Numbered from the stretch's first letter, positions 15,269 to 24,485 are shown. The stretch: 64,000 bases of DNA from Mucilaginibacter psychrotolerans (GCF_004519315.1 NZ_SOZE01000014.1:62001-126000); one strand, 5' to 3'. Numbers and translations are program-made. Notes: generated by a model from the sequence alone, not told the origin.

Positions 15269-17527
15269 CTATTTGGCTTTTTTAGTGAAGATATAAACTA
15301 CCCCATATTTAGCTTTGCTGCCGTACTTTTTTACGGTGTCGGCATCTGATGATGTGCTCATCCTGTCGATATCGAAGGCGGATAACTTTTTAAGGTCTTT
15401 TTCTGTAGCTTCCTTACCATCTATAATAATGAGTTTATCTGATATACGGCTGATATTTTTATCGCTATAGAATATATTGCCTTGTAGGGTACGCACCTCG
15501 GCTACATCCGGGCTCCTGGCAATAGTGCGACCATATAATTGTACATTGTTTAATTTTTGGTTCACATCTGCCGATTTGAGGGTTAGCGCCCTCACCTGCA
15601 CGTTATTTAGGGTAGCAGCATTTCCGGTCAACTGATCGAGCTTTAATGTACCGCCGCCTTTTAGCACAGTAACCGAATCTATTTCGCGTGGCGAAAGTCC
15701 GCCATATACCATATTGTCGCTTCCACTGATGATTACCCGGGCTAGTTTTTTGCTGGGTTTGCCTGTCACTGCAATAACTACGGAGTCGATTTGATGCGAC
15801 CTCAAATCGCTGTTCAGCTTTATGGGCTTGCCGTTCACGATAATGCCTGTTACCCTTACCTCATTCAACCGATCTGCCAGTTGCCTGCCTTTGTCAGAGT
15901 CGCTGGTGGCAACAAGAAGTATCTTGCTATTGGGCTTAAAATGCATGTTTTCGAAATCGTTCAGTATAGTTTTGGCAGCCTCGGCACTTACGATGGTTAC
16001 CGATACGATTTTGTTTGGATCTATCTTATTGAACTCATCTATCGTAATTTTTTTGCCGTTCAGCACGTAGTTCAATGAATCAAGCAGGCTGATGTTGTTT
16101 ACAGTATAAACCATCTTGAACTTTTGGGAGGTATCCCGAACAAGCGCACTGTAGTTTTCTTTGTTGGGAGTAGAGGTGAAATTTTCTCTCACGTCTATTT
16201 GATCGGCATCAAATTCAGCAATCCTATCATTAATCTTAGCCAGTGCTTTCGGGTTAAGTTGGTTACGTGCAATTTTATGCTCTGCAATCAGTTGCTCAAT
16301 TTTATCTTTCATTACTTTTCCTTTAGCAGAGTTAGGTGTGAAAGCAAAAGCAACGTTTTGTTTTCCATCGCCGGCATGGAAATATTTTTTGGCGTTCGCG
16401 GCGTTCAAAAAATACAGGCTTTCTGTATTGCTGGAAAATTGTGGCCCGTTGCTATCGCTTTTTACACCATTTACATAAAAGATATATCCATCAGAAGCAT
16501 CTATTGCCGAAGTATCTGAGTCATCTGCCCCAAAGATTTTCTTGGAGTTGTCGGCCAGTAAATCCGGTACAACTGATTTCAAATCGATACCTTTAAAATT
16601 TGCGGAGATGGTTGTACTGATTGCCCTATACGCTTTCTCCCTATTCTTTTTTACAGTAGCTGCATTAGAGAAACTGAACACCAGTAGCAATGCCACGGCG
16701 GGCACTATAAATGCGTAGCGGGTAAGGTTTACCCTCGAAGATCTTTTTGCGTTCATCATGATTATCCGTTTTTTGATGGTTGAGATATTAAAGTGATTTA
16801 CAATGCCCGGCGTGCTGCTGTTGAAGCTTACATTCACCAGGCTGTATTGGTAAGCTTTGGTATCGATGCCTTTGTTAAGTATCTTACGATCCGTAATAAA
16901 CTCTATGTTTTCGCGCACGGCCTTTTTCATGAGCCATACTCCTGGGTTAAACCAGTAGAAAATGCTGCTGAGCTCGGCCAGTAAAATATCCAGCGTATGC
17001 CAGCCGTTTACATGCACCTGTTCGTGCAGCAGGATGGCTTTCAGGTCGGAGGCCGAATGGTTTGCCGGGTTTACGTATATACTGCGCCAGAAAGAGAAAG
17101 GCGCTGCCTCGCCGCTGATGAGCCGCACATCATGGTTCATGATACTGGCTGCGGTGGACCGGCGGTGGAGCTTAACCAAGGAGAACAACTGCACAAATAA
17201 ACGTATGCCTAGCAGTGCCGCACCCGCCCAGAAAGCAATAGCTGCCCACTGCCAGTAATCGGGTTGCGAGAGGGGTTTTACCAGTTTTGCTGCCGGTGCC
17301 TGCCAGTTAAGCATTACGGTTTGTACTGGCAGGGCAATATTCTCGTGTCGTTGCGCAAAAGCCGTAAGGTCTATCTTAGGGTAAATGCTGGCGAAGATGA
17401 TAGCTGTTATCAGATAAACCCTGTTGAGCGTATAAAAAGTAAGGTGGCGCAGCACCAGGTAATAGCCTGCGCAAAACAGCAGCAGGGCCATGTTCACTTT
17501 AAATAAAAAAACAAATAAGGTGGGCAT
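15269..17527 (-). CDS. BlaR1-like M56 metallopeptidase, sensor partner of BlaI
   Basis: This 752-residue membrane peptidase has N-terminal membrane helices (residues 7-25, 35-50, 93-118), then the zinc motif HEQVH at 168-172 and the third-ligand region RENIEFITDR near 205-214, on the cytoplasmic side as in BlaR1/MecR1. A further helix near residue 275 leads to a long C-terminal periplasmic part. That part has no penicillin-binding domain; it ends with TonB-plug-like segments (IDSVTVLKGGG and KYGSKAKYGVVYIFTK). It follows blaI by 11 bases, so the pair is an operon. The inducing signal is unknown, and antibiotic sensing should not be assumed. Confidence 0.9.
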   Translation of the reverse strand: MPTLFVFLFKVNMALLLFCAGYYLVLRHLTFYTLNRVYLITAIIFASIYPKIDLTAFAQRHENIALPVQTVMLNWQAPAAKLVKPLSQPDYWQWAAIAFWAGAALLGIRLFVQLFSLVKLHRRSTAASIMNHDVRLISGEAAPFSFWRSIYVNPANHSASDLKAILLHEQVHVNGWHTLDILLAELSSIFYWFNPGVWLMKKAVRENIEFITDRKILNKGIDTKAYQYSLVNVSFNSSTPGIVNHFNISTIKKRIIMMNAKRSSRVNLTRYAFIVPAVALLLVFSFSNAATVKKNREKAYRAISTTISANFKGIDLKSVVPDLLADNSKKIFGADDSDTSAIDASDGYIFYVNGVKSDSNGPQFSSNTESLYFLNAANAKKYFHAGDGKQNVAFAFTPNSAKGKVMKDKIEQLIAEHKIARNQLNPKALAKINDRIAEFDADQIDVRENFTSTPNKENYSALVRDTSQKFKMVYTVNNISLLDSLNYVLNGKKITIDEFNKIDPNKIVSVTIVSAEAAKTILNDFENMHFKPNSKILLVATSDSDKGRQLADRLNEVRVTGIIVNGKPIKLNSDLRSHQIDSVVIAVTGKPSKKLARVIISGSDNMVYGGLSPREIDSVTVLKGGGTLKLDQLTGNAATLNNVQVRALTLKSADVNQKLNNVQLYGRTIARSPDVAEVRTLQGNIFYSDKNISRISDKLIIIDGKEATEKDLKKLSAFDIDRMSTSSDADTVKKYGSKAKYGVVYIFTKKAK

Positions 17528-17538
17528 CGCAATAGGTT

Positions 17539-17895
17539 TTAAGGTTTTTCTATCAGTTTGATGATTTCTTTAAGGTCGCTGGCGCTTATCTTTTTGTCGT
17601 TGGCAAAAAAGGTAACCAGGTCCTTATACGAGTTTTGGAAGTAATCGCTCACGAACCCGCTCATGAAGCGTTTCTTGTATTCTTCCTCTTTTATGGCCGG
17701 TGTGTAGCGGTACGAGTTGCCAAATTTCTCGCTCTTTAAAAAACCTTTATTCTCCAGGTTTTTTACGGTTGATGCCAAGGTAGTGTAGGGGGGCTTAGGC
17801 TCGTTGAGCAATTCTAAAAAATCCCTTATAAAACCCGCTCCCGACTGCCAGGCCGCCTGCATGGCTTCTTCTTCCTGTTGTGATAATTTCTCCAT
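17539..17895 (-). CDS. BlaI/MecI/CopY-family repressor
   Basis: This 118-residue winged-helix repressor has the family pattern (EKLSQQEEEAMQAAW, then PPYTTLASTVKNLENKGFLKSEKFGNSYRYTPAI). Its C-terminal helices form the dimer and carry the site normally cleaved by the M56 partner. The frame is open upstream to 17955, but the start is placed at ATG 17893-17895 because the upstream stretch contains two operators and the promoter. It should repress its own operon with the M56 gene until the protease inactivates it. Confidence 0.9.
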   Translation of the reverse strand: MEKLSQQEEEAMQAAWQSGAGFIRDFLELLNEPKPPYTTLASTVKNLENKGFLKSEKFGNSYRYTPAIKEEEYKKRFMSGFVSDYFQNSYKDLVTFFANDKKISASDLKEIIKLIEKP

Positions 17896-17900
17896 CTTTC

Positions 17901-17915
17901 TACGATTGTTTCGTA
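17901..17915. promoter_or_regulatory. BlaI-type operator 1
   Basis: TACGATTGTTTCGTA is a perfect five-base inverted pair (TACGA/TCGTA) with a five-base centre, located five bases ahead of the blaI start codon. Confidence 0.8.
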
Positions 17916-17943
17916 AATCTACGATTATTTCGTAATAAACCAA
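17914..17943 (-). promoter_or_regulatory. blaI promoter between and under the operators
   Basis: On the minus strand TTG (17941-17943) is followed after 19 bases by TAGATTTA (17914-17921), one mismatch from TAnnTTTG. The -7 element lies between the two operators and the spacer overlaps operator 2, so bound repressor would block the polymerase. Confidence 0.7.
17920..17934. promoter_or_regulatory. BlaI-type operator 2
   Basis: TACGATTATTTCGTA repeats operator 1 with one change in the centre, 19 bases further upstream, placing the two sites on nearly the same helix face. Confidence 0.8.
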
Positions 17944-18030
17944 ATGAATTAACAAATTTTAACAATTAATATGCCTTAAAACATTTACTTATAAAGGAGC
18001 GGCAAAATGTAAACCGCCTTAAAACAAAAA

Positions 18031-18059
18031 ATGCTGCTCCGGTTATCCCGAAGCAGCAT
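18031..18059 (-). terminator. Intrinsic terminator after the DinB-like gene
   Basis: ATGCTGCTCCGG (18031-18042) pairs with CCGAAGCAGCAT (18048-18059) with one mismatch. On the transcript the T-rich stretch at 18021-18030 follows. Confidence 0.75.
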
Positions 18060-18082
18060 GCTTATAGCTATTTTTTTATCGA

Positions 18083-18610
18083 TTAGAAAAGCATTTCGGG
18101 CGGAGGGGTAACGCCTTTTAAACGGATGTAGATGGTGGTTTGGCCACGGTGGTGCGTTTGGTGCTCGAAAGCTTTGGCCAACAGCAAACCACGCGATGCT
18201 TTCATGGTGCCGCGCATGGTCACCTCTTCGGTCATTTGCGCATCCGTCATGCCTTTTATGGTTGCTATGGCAAAATCGTAGCTATCCAAAACCGCTTTGG
18301 TGGTGGCTTCCTTAGTTTGGGCTATGGTTTTTTCCACTGATACATCTTTGCCAAGCGGGCTATCTTTACCGCTTGCGGTGGTTAAAAAGAAGTAATTGGC
18401 ATCGGCCAGGTGGAGCATTTGCTGGGCAAAGGTGCGGGTTTCCGGCGTTGCCTTAAAGGCGAAGCCGTCGGCAGGCATGGCATCCAGGTATGCTTTGGTG
18501 TAAGCTTTGGCGCGGGTCCACTCGACAATGGTTTGTTCGCGGGTAATTTGCGCAATGGCGGCTGTACAGGTAAATATGATTACCGTAAGCAATAGTGATA
18601 ATTTCTTCAT
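18083..18610 (-). CDS. Exported DinB-superfamily protein
   Basis: This 175-residue protein has a signal peptide (MKKLSLLLTVIIFTCTAAIAQ) followed by a four-helix DinB/YfiT-like domain. The family's metal ligands are visible as His in QQMLHLADANYFF and the pair in EHQTHHRGQTTIYIRL. Members bind a divalent metal and some are thiol transferases; secreted versions are common in Bacteroidota and their substrate is unknown. It is a single gene with its own terminator. Confidence 0.87.
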   Translation of the reverse strand: MKKLSLLLTVIIFTCTAAIAQITREQTIVEWTRAKAYTKAYLDAMPADGFAFKATPETRTFAQQMLHLADANYFFLTTASGKDSPLGKDVSVEKTIAQTKEATTKAVLDSYDFAIATIKGMTDAQMTEEVTMRGTMKASRGLLLAKAFEHQTHHRGQTTIYIRLKGVTPPPEMLF

Positions 18611-18744
18611 GATGGTTTTAATTTAGTCAGACTAATATAGGTTTATTTGCGAGAAACAAGCGGATATCAATATTAACATTTGGTTATTTATTGTCTGCGA
18701 TGCGATCAGACTTTGCAAAAAAAATGAAAATAATTTATGGAATT

Positions 18745-18790
18745 CCATAGGTTGCTGCATCCTATGGTTGAACTTCAAAATAGTTCAACC
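18745..18790. repeat. Two adjoining hairpins after the DbpA-like helicase gene
   Basis: CCATAGG (18745-18751) pairs with CCTATGG (18761-18767), and directly after it GGTTGAAC (18766-18773) pairs with GTTCAACC (18783-18790). They lie in the 232-base gap between the helicase stop and the DinB-like gene. On the minus strand a T-rich stretch follows, so they may end the helicase transcript. Confidence 0.5.
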
Positions 18791-18842
18791 TAAACCATAT
18801 CGCATGATTTATTGGAGGAGGGCTGCGCGTTTGAGCGCGGCC

Positions 18843-20144
18843 TTACTTCGATATTTCAATTTTAACTTTCTTACCCTTTATCTTTTCGTTTTTTACTAAC
18901 GCCACCACCCGTTCGGCACGTACGCGTTTTACGGCAGCGTAGGATGAGAAATCTAAAACTTCGATGAGGCCGAGGTCATCCTTATCCAGTTCGCCTTTTT
19001 TTAGGAGTAGGCCTACGATATCTACCTTGTTTACCTTATCCTTTTTGCCGGCAGCCAGGTAAAGGGTTGTCCATGGCGAGGGCGGCGGGATAACGATCTC
19101 TCCTGATAGATCTTCAGTGTCTGGTACGCCTTTAAGGTAAGCGGGCTGTTCGCCGGGCGATAACAACAGGTAAGAGGTGCCTTTAGCATGCATGCGTGCG
19201 GTGCGGCCGTTGCGGTGGGTAAAGGCTTCTTCGGTATGGGGCAACTGGTAATGTATCACATGCTCAATCTCCGGTATATCCAACCCGCGCGAGGCAAGAT
19301 CGGTAGTGATGAGGATGCGATGGCTGCCGTTGCGAAATTTGATCAAGGCACGTTCGCGGTCGTCCTGCTCCATGCCGCCATGGAAGATATCGTTGGGCAG
19401 GCCATTATCCCAAAGCGTATCGCTGATGCGTTCTACGGCCTCGCGGTGGTTACAGAACACTAACGTTGGCTTATCACCAATTTTGCAGATGAGCGCAAAC
19501 AAGGCTTCTAACCGATCGGCAGGTTCGGCTATCACTATTTTTTGCACCAAATTAGGCACGGCGGTGGTGTTGTCGAGATAGTCAAGCCTGATGGGTTTGT
19601 TGATACCCGTGAATCGCGGTATCTCGTCCATCTGCGTGGCCGAGGTGAGGATGCGTTTCCTTACGCTCCTCAGTTGGCCTATGATATAGCTCATGTCTTC
19701 CTGGAAACCAAATTCCAGCGCTTTATCGAATTCATCTAAAATAAGCGTGGTGATGGTATCCGTACTAAAACTTTCGCGGCGCAGGTGGTGACCAATACGG
19801 CCCGGCGTGCCAACTAAAACTGCAGGTGGCTGCGAAAGGTTTTTTACCTCTGTGCGTACGGGGTGGCCTCCGTAGCAACAATTTACCTTAAATCCACTGC
19901 CCATGCTGCGGAAAACCTGCTCTATCTGTAAAGCCAATTCGCGCGATGGTACCAATATGAGCACTTGTACGGTAGATACTTTAGCATCCAGCAAGCCCAG
20001 CAATGGCAACAAAAACCCAAGCGTTTTACCCGAGCCAGTGGGCGACAATAATATCACGTCGCCTTTTTCGGCGGCAGCTATGGCGGCCACTTGCATGGGG
20101 TTTAGGGTTTCTATCTGAAGATTCTGGAGCGCTTGCTGTATCAT
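18843..20144 (-). CDS. DbpA-like DEAD-box RNA helicase (DEFD variant)
   Basis: This 433-residue ATP-dependent RNA helicase has motif I SPTGSGKT (about 34-41), Ia PSRELALQ, motif II DEFD in place of DEAD, motif III SAT, and motif VI HRNGRTAR. The last ~70 residues (from VNKVDIVGLLLKKGELDKDD) match the DbpA/CsdA RNA-binding domain, which in E. coli DbpA recognises 23S rRNA hairpin 92. A role in large-subunit ribosome assembly is therefore likely. A perfect -7 element TATCTTTG at 20165-20172 precedes the start. Confidence 0.92.
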   Translation of the reverse strand: MIQQALQNLQIETLNPMQVAAIAAAEKGDVILLSPTGSGKTLGFLLPLLGLLDAKVSTVQVLILVPSRELALQIEQVFRSMGSGFKVNCCYGGHPVRTEVKNLSQPPAVLVGTPGRIGHHLRRESFSTDTITTLILDEFDKALEFGFQEDMSYIIGQLRSVRKRILTSATQMDEIPRFTGINKPIRLDYLDNTTAVPNLVQKIVIAEPADRLEALFALICKIGDKPTLVFCNHREAVERISDTLWDNGLPNDIFHGGMEQDDRERALIKFRNGSHRILITTDLASRGLDIPEIEHVIHYQLPHTEEAFTHRNGRTARMHAKGTSYLLLSPGEQPAYLKGVPDTEDLSGEIVIPPPSPWTTLYLAAGKKDKVNKVDIVGLLLKKGELDKDDLGLIEVLDFSSYAAVKRVRAERVVALVKNEKIKGKKVKIEISK

Positions 20145-20164
20145 ATGGGTAACTGAAAGAACGG

Positions 20165-20172
20165 CAAAGATA
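20165..20172 (-). promoter_or_regulatory. -7 element for the DbpA-like helicase gene
   Basis: On the minus strand TATCTTTG matches TAnnTTTG, 20 bases ahead of the ATG. Confidence 0.5.
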
Positions 20173-20248
20173 CGCTAAATGGGCGGGGTGTGGCCATGAT
20201 GTGCTTTTACGTTTGCTGATTAGACCTTTACCTCGTTTTGAAAGTGGT

Positions 20249-21592
20249 TTAAAAGGCCTCGTTCAGGCCAAGGAAGAAACCTCTTGCGCCATATTTGCCC
20301 CAGGCGTAATCAAGGCATAAATTGGTGCGGGTAGCTTTGTTGAACAACACACGTAAACCACCGCCTGCGCCGGGCTGCCAAACTTTGAAGATTTGAGTAC
20401 CCGCCTCATCGTTTGCGGTTTGCAGGTTGAAAAATGCAACGCCACTAAGGAATTTATTGCGTGTTATCGGGAAACGGTATTCGGCCTCTGAATAATTGTA
20501 TTGGGTTCCCTTAAAATACTGTGTAACATAACCCCGCCCGCTGCGGAATGCGCCGTCCTTAGCCGTGCCGGCCAGTTCGAGGTAGGGTACGTTCCCACTG
20601 ATTAAATACGAACCCCAGTTCCAGAGCGCAATAACGTGTTCGGGGTGGCTGGAGGATAGGCTGAAGTACTTCCTGAAATCTGTAATGAATTGTACCGAGT
20701 TTTTAGAACTGGCCATCCAGGTTTGGTTGATGCGGAAGCCTGCATCGGCATAAATGCCTTTGTAAGCGCGGTTTTGGTTATCGCGCGTGGTGTACTGCAC
20801 GTTAAAGAGCAAGCCGTTTGACCGGTAATGGTCGTTATCGAAACCATGTCGTTCGTTATAGATGCTGTAAGGCGTGGCACCAGCAGAGTTTTTGTCTTCT
20901 ATTTTACTGCGGATATCGAATGATACCCCTGCACCCACAAATAAATTCTTCTGCACCTCTTTGTAAACTTTCTCGCGCAGGTTGAAATAGAGCGAATGCA
21001 GCGCCCGGCCTTTACGCGCTGCATTGGCCAGTGTTTGATCGTCGGCACTGCCATTATTGGGCTCGGCTATGCCCAGTCCAAAATCTGGCGAAACGGTTTT
21101 GGCTACGACCAGGCTACCCTGGAAATTCCATGCGTTGCCGGGCGTGTAGATGTTATGATTGATGTAAAAGTAGATGATGCCCTTGGTGGTGATAGACGCA
21201 GAGGTAGCTGCTACGGAAAGCAAGGTGTTCGGGTCGTTGCCAAACTTGCGACCTGCAACGGCCTTGATACCGATCTGCGAGCCGATACTGGGGTTGGAGG
21301 CGATGTTGGGTATAATGGTTATGCCCGATGGTTTCTTGAATACGCTATCGGGCTTACGCTTTGGGTGGAAAATATCTTTAAACAAATCAGCGATATCATA
21401 CTGCCGGGCCAGTTCAGCCTCTTGCAGGTTAGTTTGCTGCTTTAGCTGTAGCGATTTCATCTTTGCGCTTTTTACCGTATCGGCAGGGGTAGGTTGCACC
21501 TGTGCTAACGCGGCATTACAAAAACTTAAAAATAGTACAGAGAATAGTACTGAGGCAATGTATCGGCAGGTATTGGTATGTTGATTTTTCAA
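20249..21592 (-). CDS. BamA/TamA-like outer-membrane beta-barrel protein
   Basis: This 447-residue protein has a signal peptide (cleavage after NAALAQ). The rest alternates strand-like segments with aromatic girdles, such as KGIIYFYINHNIY and YSEAEYRFPITRNKF, and ends in the phenylalanine GFFLGLNEAF, the usual signature for barrel insertion. The region GRGYVTQYFKGTQYNYSEAEYRFPI resembles the surface-antigen (D15/BamA) C-terminal barrel. No POTRA domains are visible in the short N-terminal part. It is transcribed alone; function beyond the outer membrane is unknown. Confidence 0.8.
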   Translation of the reverse strand: MKNQHTNTCRYIASVLFSVLFLSFCNAALAQVQPTPADTVKSAKMKSLQLKQQTNLQEAELARQYDIADLFKDIFHPKRKPDSVFKKPSGITIIPNIASNPSIGSQIGIKAVAGRKFGNDPNTLLSVAATSASITTKGIIYFYINHNIYTPGNAWNFQGSLVVAKTVSPDFGLGIAEPNNGSADDQTLANAARKGRALHSLYFNLREKVYKEVQKNLFVGAGVSFDIRSKIEDKNSAGATPYSIYNERHGFDNDHYRSNGLLFNVQYTTRDNQNRAYKGIYADAGFRINQTWMASSKNSVQFITDFRKYFSLSSSHPEHVIALWNWGSYLISGNVPYLELAGTAKDGAFRSGRGYVTQYFKGTQYNYSEAEYRFPITRNKFLSGVAFFNLQTANDEAGTQIFKVWQPGAGGGLRVLFNKATRTNLCLDYAWGKYGARGFFLGLNEAF

Positions 21593-21681
21593 ATCGGCGC
21601 AATTTAAAAGGCTGCTGTAATCCAGCTGGCCATTTTTAAACCCACAAAAGCACCAAAATGTTTTGAATAGGAACCAGAAGC

Positions 21682-22836
21682 CTATTTCCCGTCAAAAGTA
21701 CCCAGCATTTTTGCCAATGCTCCAGCGCTGTGCATCCGTTCTCCATTTTCGAGCGACTGCCAGGTGGCTACCGCAGCCCTTTCACACATCGCTGTTTCAT
21801 AAGCTACGATAGCTTCCTGTAAGGTTCCAAATTTATCTGAGGTGATACATTCGCTCAGTTCCAGTGCATCCAGCATAGCCATGTTGGCACCTTCTCCGGC
21901 AAAGGGGGGCATTACATGCGCGGCATCGCCCAGCAGGGTTACATTTGCCTGCGCACCCCATGTTTGATTTAAAGGCATGTAATAAATAGGTCGGGGGATG
22001 ATTGGTATGGCGGCATTTTTGATGATCTCGTCCCAAATGTCGGCCCAGCCTGCGTATTTATGTTTAAACCAAGCCAATAGATGAGCATTGTCTGCATAAT
22101 CTGCGTTGTTGCCCCTGGCCCTGTCTTCATCAACTTTTAAGCTTAGGTAAAAGCCCATATTCCCGGTGCCTTTTTGCCCGCCGAGGACGCATTTCCCGTG
22201 GCCGAAAGCCATAACCTTGCCACCATTGAGCAATTTGTAGATGACAGGGATGTTATCCTTCGCGTTATTGACATTCAGTTCTACCATGGTAATGCCAGAA
22301 TACAGGGCCTTGATATCGGTAACGTAAGGGCGTATCCTGGAGTTAGCCCCATCGCAGGCAACCACCAAATCAGCGTAAGCACGGGTTCCGTTCCTGAAGT
22401 GCAGCAGCCATCCGTCGTCTTGTTTTTCCATGGAAATGAATTGGCTATCCCATACAAGGGTTTCCGGCTTTAAGGATTCCAATAAGACCTTCCTCAAGGT
22501 ACCACGGTCTATCTCCGGGCGGTAGGGCATTTCCGTAGTTTCGCAATCATGGTCGCTGAAGTGAATTTTACCACGCTCGTCAACGATGATTTTTTTGTCG
22601 GCACCGATGTGCACGTTGGCATAAAACTGGTTTAAAAGACCTGCGCTGCGCAGTGCTGCCAGTCCCGACCCTTCGTGCATATCCAGCGGGGAGCCCTGCA
22701 CCCGGGCATCTTTATTCAGATCCCTTTCGTAAACTTTAACGTTTGCACCCTTAAGTTGTAAAAGTCGTGCTAAGGTTAAGCCGGCGGGGCCTGCGCCTAC
22801 AATGGCTATTTGTTTGTTGCGTATCAGCATGTTCAT
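21682..22836 (-). CDS. TetX-like FAD-dependent monooxygenase
   Basis: This 384-residue flavoprotein has the FAD Rossmann motif VGAGPAGLTLARLL and an aromatic-hydroxylase fold ending with GDAAHVMPPFAGEGANMAM, which is almost the TetX wording. It shares layout with TetX (YERD after the first strand, DLHEGSG-like DMHEGSG, RPEIDRGTLRKVLL). Tetracycline inactivation cannot be concluded from this. The frame is open to 22941, but the start at 22834-22836 (or 22828-22830) leaves a 37-base gap to the AraC gene upstream and puts the FAD motif at the N-terminus as in the family. Confidence 0.88.
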   Translation of the reverse strand: MNMLIRNKQIAIVGAGPAGLTLARLLQLKGANVKVYERDLNKDARVQGSPLDMHEGSGLAALRSAGLLNQFYANVHIGADKKIIVDERGKIHFSDHDCETTEMPYRPEIDRGTLRKVLLESLKPETLVWDSQFISMEKQDDGWLLHFRNGTRAYADLVVACDGANSRIRPYVTDIKALYSGITMVELNVNNAKDNIPVIYKLLNGGKVMAFGHGKCVLGGQKGTGNMGFYLSLKVDEDRARGNNADYADNAHLLAWFKHKYAGWADIWDEIIKNAAIPIIPRPIYYMPLNQTWGAQANVTLLGDAAHVMPPFAGEGANMAMLDALELSECITSDKFGTLQEAIVAYETAMCERAAVATWQSLENGERMHSAGALAKMLGTFDGK

Positions 22837-22873
22837 TACAGATTGATACGCAAAGGTGCAGCATGCCTGGGCC

Positions 22874-23692
22874 TTAGGCTTGTACAAATGCGACAAAATC
22901 GCTACCGAGGGCTTGTTTGCTTTTCTGGGTGTTCCTGGCAAAGGCCGCCGGTGTAGTGCCGCTGTAGCGTTTAAATTCCCGGCTCAGGTGCGATTGATCT
23001 GTATAACCCAGCTCATGTGCCAGGCCGGCGAGGTTTGCTTTTGGGTAAAGCCATAAATGGTTCCGCACCTGCTCGAAGCGGATAAGCGCCGATACATCTT
23101 TAACCGTATGGCCTGATGATTGTTTAAAACCCCGCTCCAGCGTGCGCACCGTGGCATGCGCCGCCTCCGCAACCTGGCTTACGGGCAAGCTGCCGTTTGC
23201 CTGTCGCATGGCAAGTCCTGCTTTGGCTAACATGCTGTTTGGCTGAATCTCCGGTTGGGCATCAAGGAAATACTTCTTTACCATTTCTGTGGCTTCATGT
23301 ATTTCGCCGGCATCAATACAAGCTTTTAATGTAGGGTTTAGTTGAGCGATGGAGTGTTCAAACGTTTGCAAGCCATGGTTACTCGCCTTTAGGCCAAGCA
23401 AATCGAACACAGCCCATGGGTAGCACCTGATACCGATTATCTGTAACAGCCCCTGCGTATAAAAAACAACCGGAGCATTAAGTAAGCCCATCATAAATGG
23501 TGAAGGCAATGGGTGCAATGTGCCGTTTTTTAGGATGCTGCATCCGTTTCCAAAATGGAATATTATTTCGGCGTAGCCATCGGGTATTACTTCAAAGTTT
23601 GTTGGTTGCTGATCAAAATAGCCTTTGTTGTGCCAAAAACATTTGATTGCTTCACTAAGTTCCGGTGGCGGTTCGAATTCCTGGTGCTGCAT
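22874..23692 (-). CDS. AraC-family transcriptional regulator
   Basis: This 272-residue regulator has an N-terminal sensing domain of the DUF6597 type (EFEPPPELSEAIKCFWHNKG, then VIPDGYAEIIFHFG) and a C-terminal AraC double helix-turn-helix, ending in LAHELGYTDQSHLSREFKRYSGTTPAAFARN. It sits directly upstream of the TetX-like monooxygenase on the same strand, so it probably controls that gene or is cotranscribed with it. Confidence 0.9.
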   Translation of the reverse strand: MQHQEFEPPPELSEAIKCFWHNKGYFDQQPTNFEVIPDGYAEIIFHFGNGCSILKNGTLHPLPSPFMMGLLNAPVVFYTQGLLQIIGIRCYPWAVFDLLGLKASNHGLQTFEHSIAQLNPTLKACIDAGEIHEATEMVKKYFLDAQPEIQPNSMLAKAGLAMRQANGSLPVSQVAEAAHATVRTLERGFKQSSGHTVKDVSALIRFEQVRNHLWLYPKANLAGLAHELGYTDQSHLSREFKRYSGTTPAAFARNTQKSKQALGSDFVAFVQA

Positions 23693-23806
23693 AGTTAAAG
23701 GTAGGGAATTTGCACCAGCTGAGATAAAAAAAATACGATGCGAAGCCTACCTGATTAACATGATAAAAGATGATTCGTTCACCTTTTTATGGTCATAATT
23801 GATATC

Positions 23807-24478
23807 CTAAACCTCGGGAGCAAACAATTTCCAATTCCCTTCTGAAATGACCTCCACTGCACCATCAATTACCATAATGGCGGTTTGATCATCAATGGCG
23901 TAAGATGGCATGGGTAAGGTAGCGGCCAGTTTTTGGATATTGGCCAGGGAGTTGTTAGGGAACCATTCATGATCTAAATGCGGATGGATGGCAAAATTAA
24001 GCAGGTTGAGCGATTTATCGCTGTCGGCAGGTACGGTATGATTGCCGTAGGTGGTTCCGTAACTTGTCATGATCATGCTACCTGCACTAAGGCCTACATA
24101 AACCAGCTTTTGCAATAACATGGGCAACAAATCGGCCAGGCCGCACTGATGCAGCCAATAGCATAAGTACTGACAATCGCCACCGCCAACAAGGAGGGCA
24201 TCGGTTTCCTGCAGCATAGGTAGCCAAAGCTCCTGTTTGATACTTGGCAGAGCAGTTAACTCCAGCACGCCCAGTGATTTCCAACCCAATTGACAAAAAG
24301 GATCGCCCAGGATGCCGCAAATTACCTTTTGGATAATTTGTGCCCCACCCGCTATGCCGTATATGGCCGTAGGGATGAAAAGCGCGCTTGCTTGGTCAAT
24401 TGGTTTGCCCAGCAACGCTACCAATGCGCTATGGATACTTTTGTTGCTGATGCCGACAGAAGTAAGTAGCAGTTTCAT
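23807..24478 (-). CDS. Peptidase E-like protein (family S51)
   Basis: This 223-residue protein has the class I glutamine-amidotransferase-like fold of aspartyl dipeptidase. The nucleophile elbow is GLSAGSM, with Ser as nucleophile, preceded by the GGGDCQYL loop. A later His (AIHPHLDHEW) can complete the catalytic pair. S51 enzymes cut Asp-X dipeptides or act on cyanophycin-derived peptides. It is a single gene with a -7 element seven bases ahead of the ATG. Confidence 0.87.
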   Translation of the reverse strand: MKLLLTSVGISNKSIHSALVALLGKPIDQASALFIPTAIYGIAGGAQIIQKVICGILGDPFCQLGWKSLGVLELTALPSIKQELWLPMLQETDALLVGGGDCQYLCYWLHQCGLADLLPMLLQKLVYVGLSAGSMIMTSYGTTYGNHTVPADSDKSLNLLNFAIHPHLDHEWFPNNSLANIQKLAATLPMPSYAIDDQTAIMVIDGAVEVISEGNWKLFAPEV

Positions 24479-24485
24479 ACTGACC

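Noticed and set aside
15269..17895. Beta-lactam resistance regulator blaR1-blaI with a beta-lactamase
   Set aside because: No penicillin-binding domain in the sensor and no beta-lactamase gene nearby.
21682..22836. Tetracycline resistance gene tet(X)
   Set aside because: The motifs are shared by a broad group of flavin monooxygenases; sequence similarity visible by eye is only partial and there is no mobile or resistance context.
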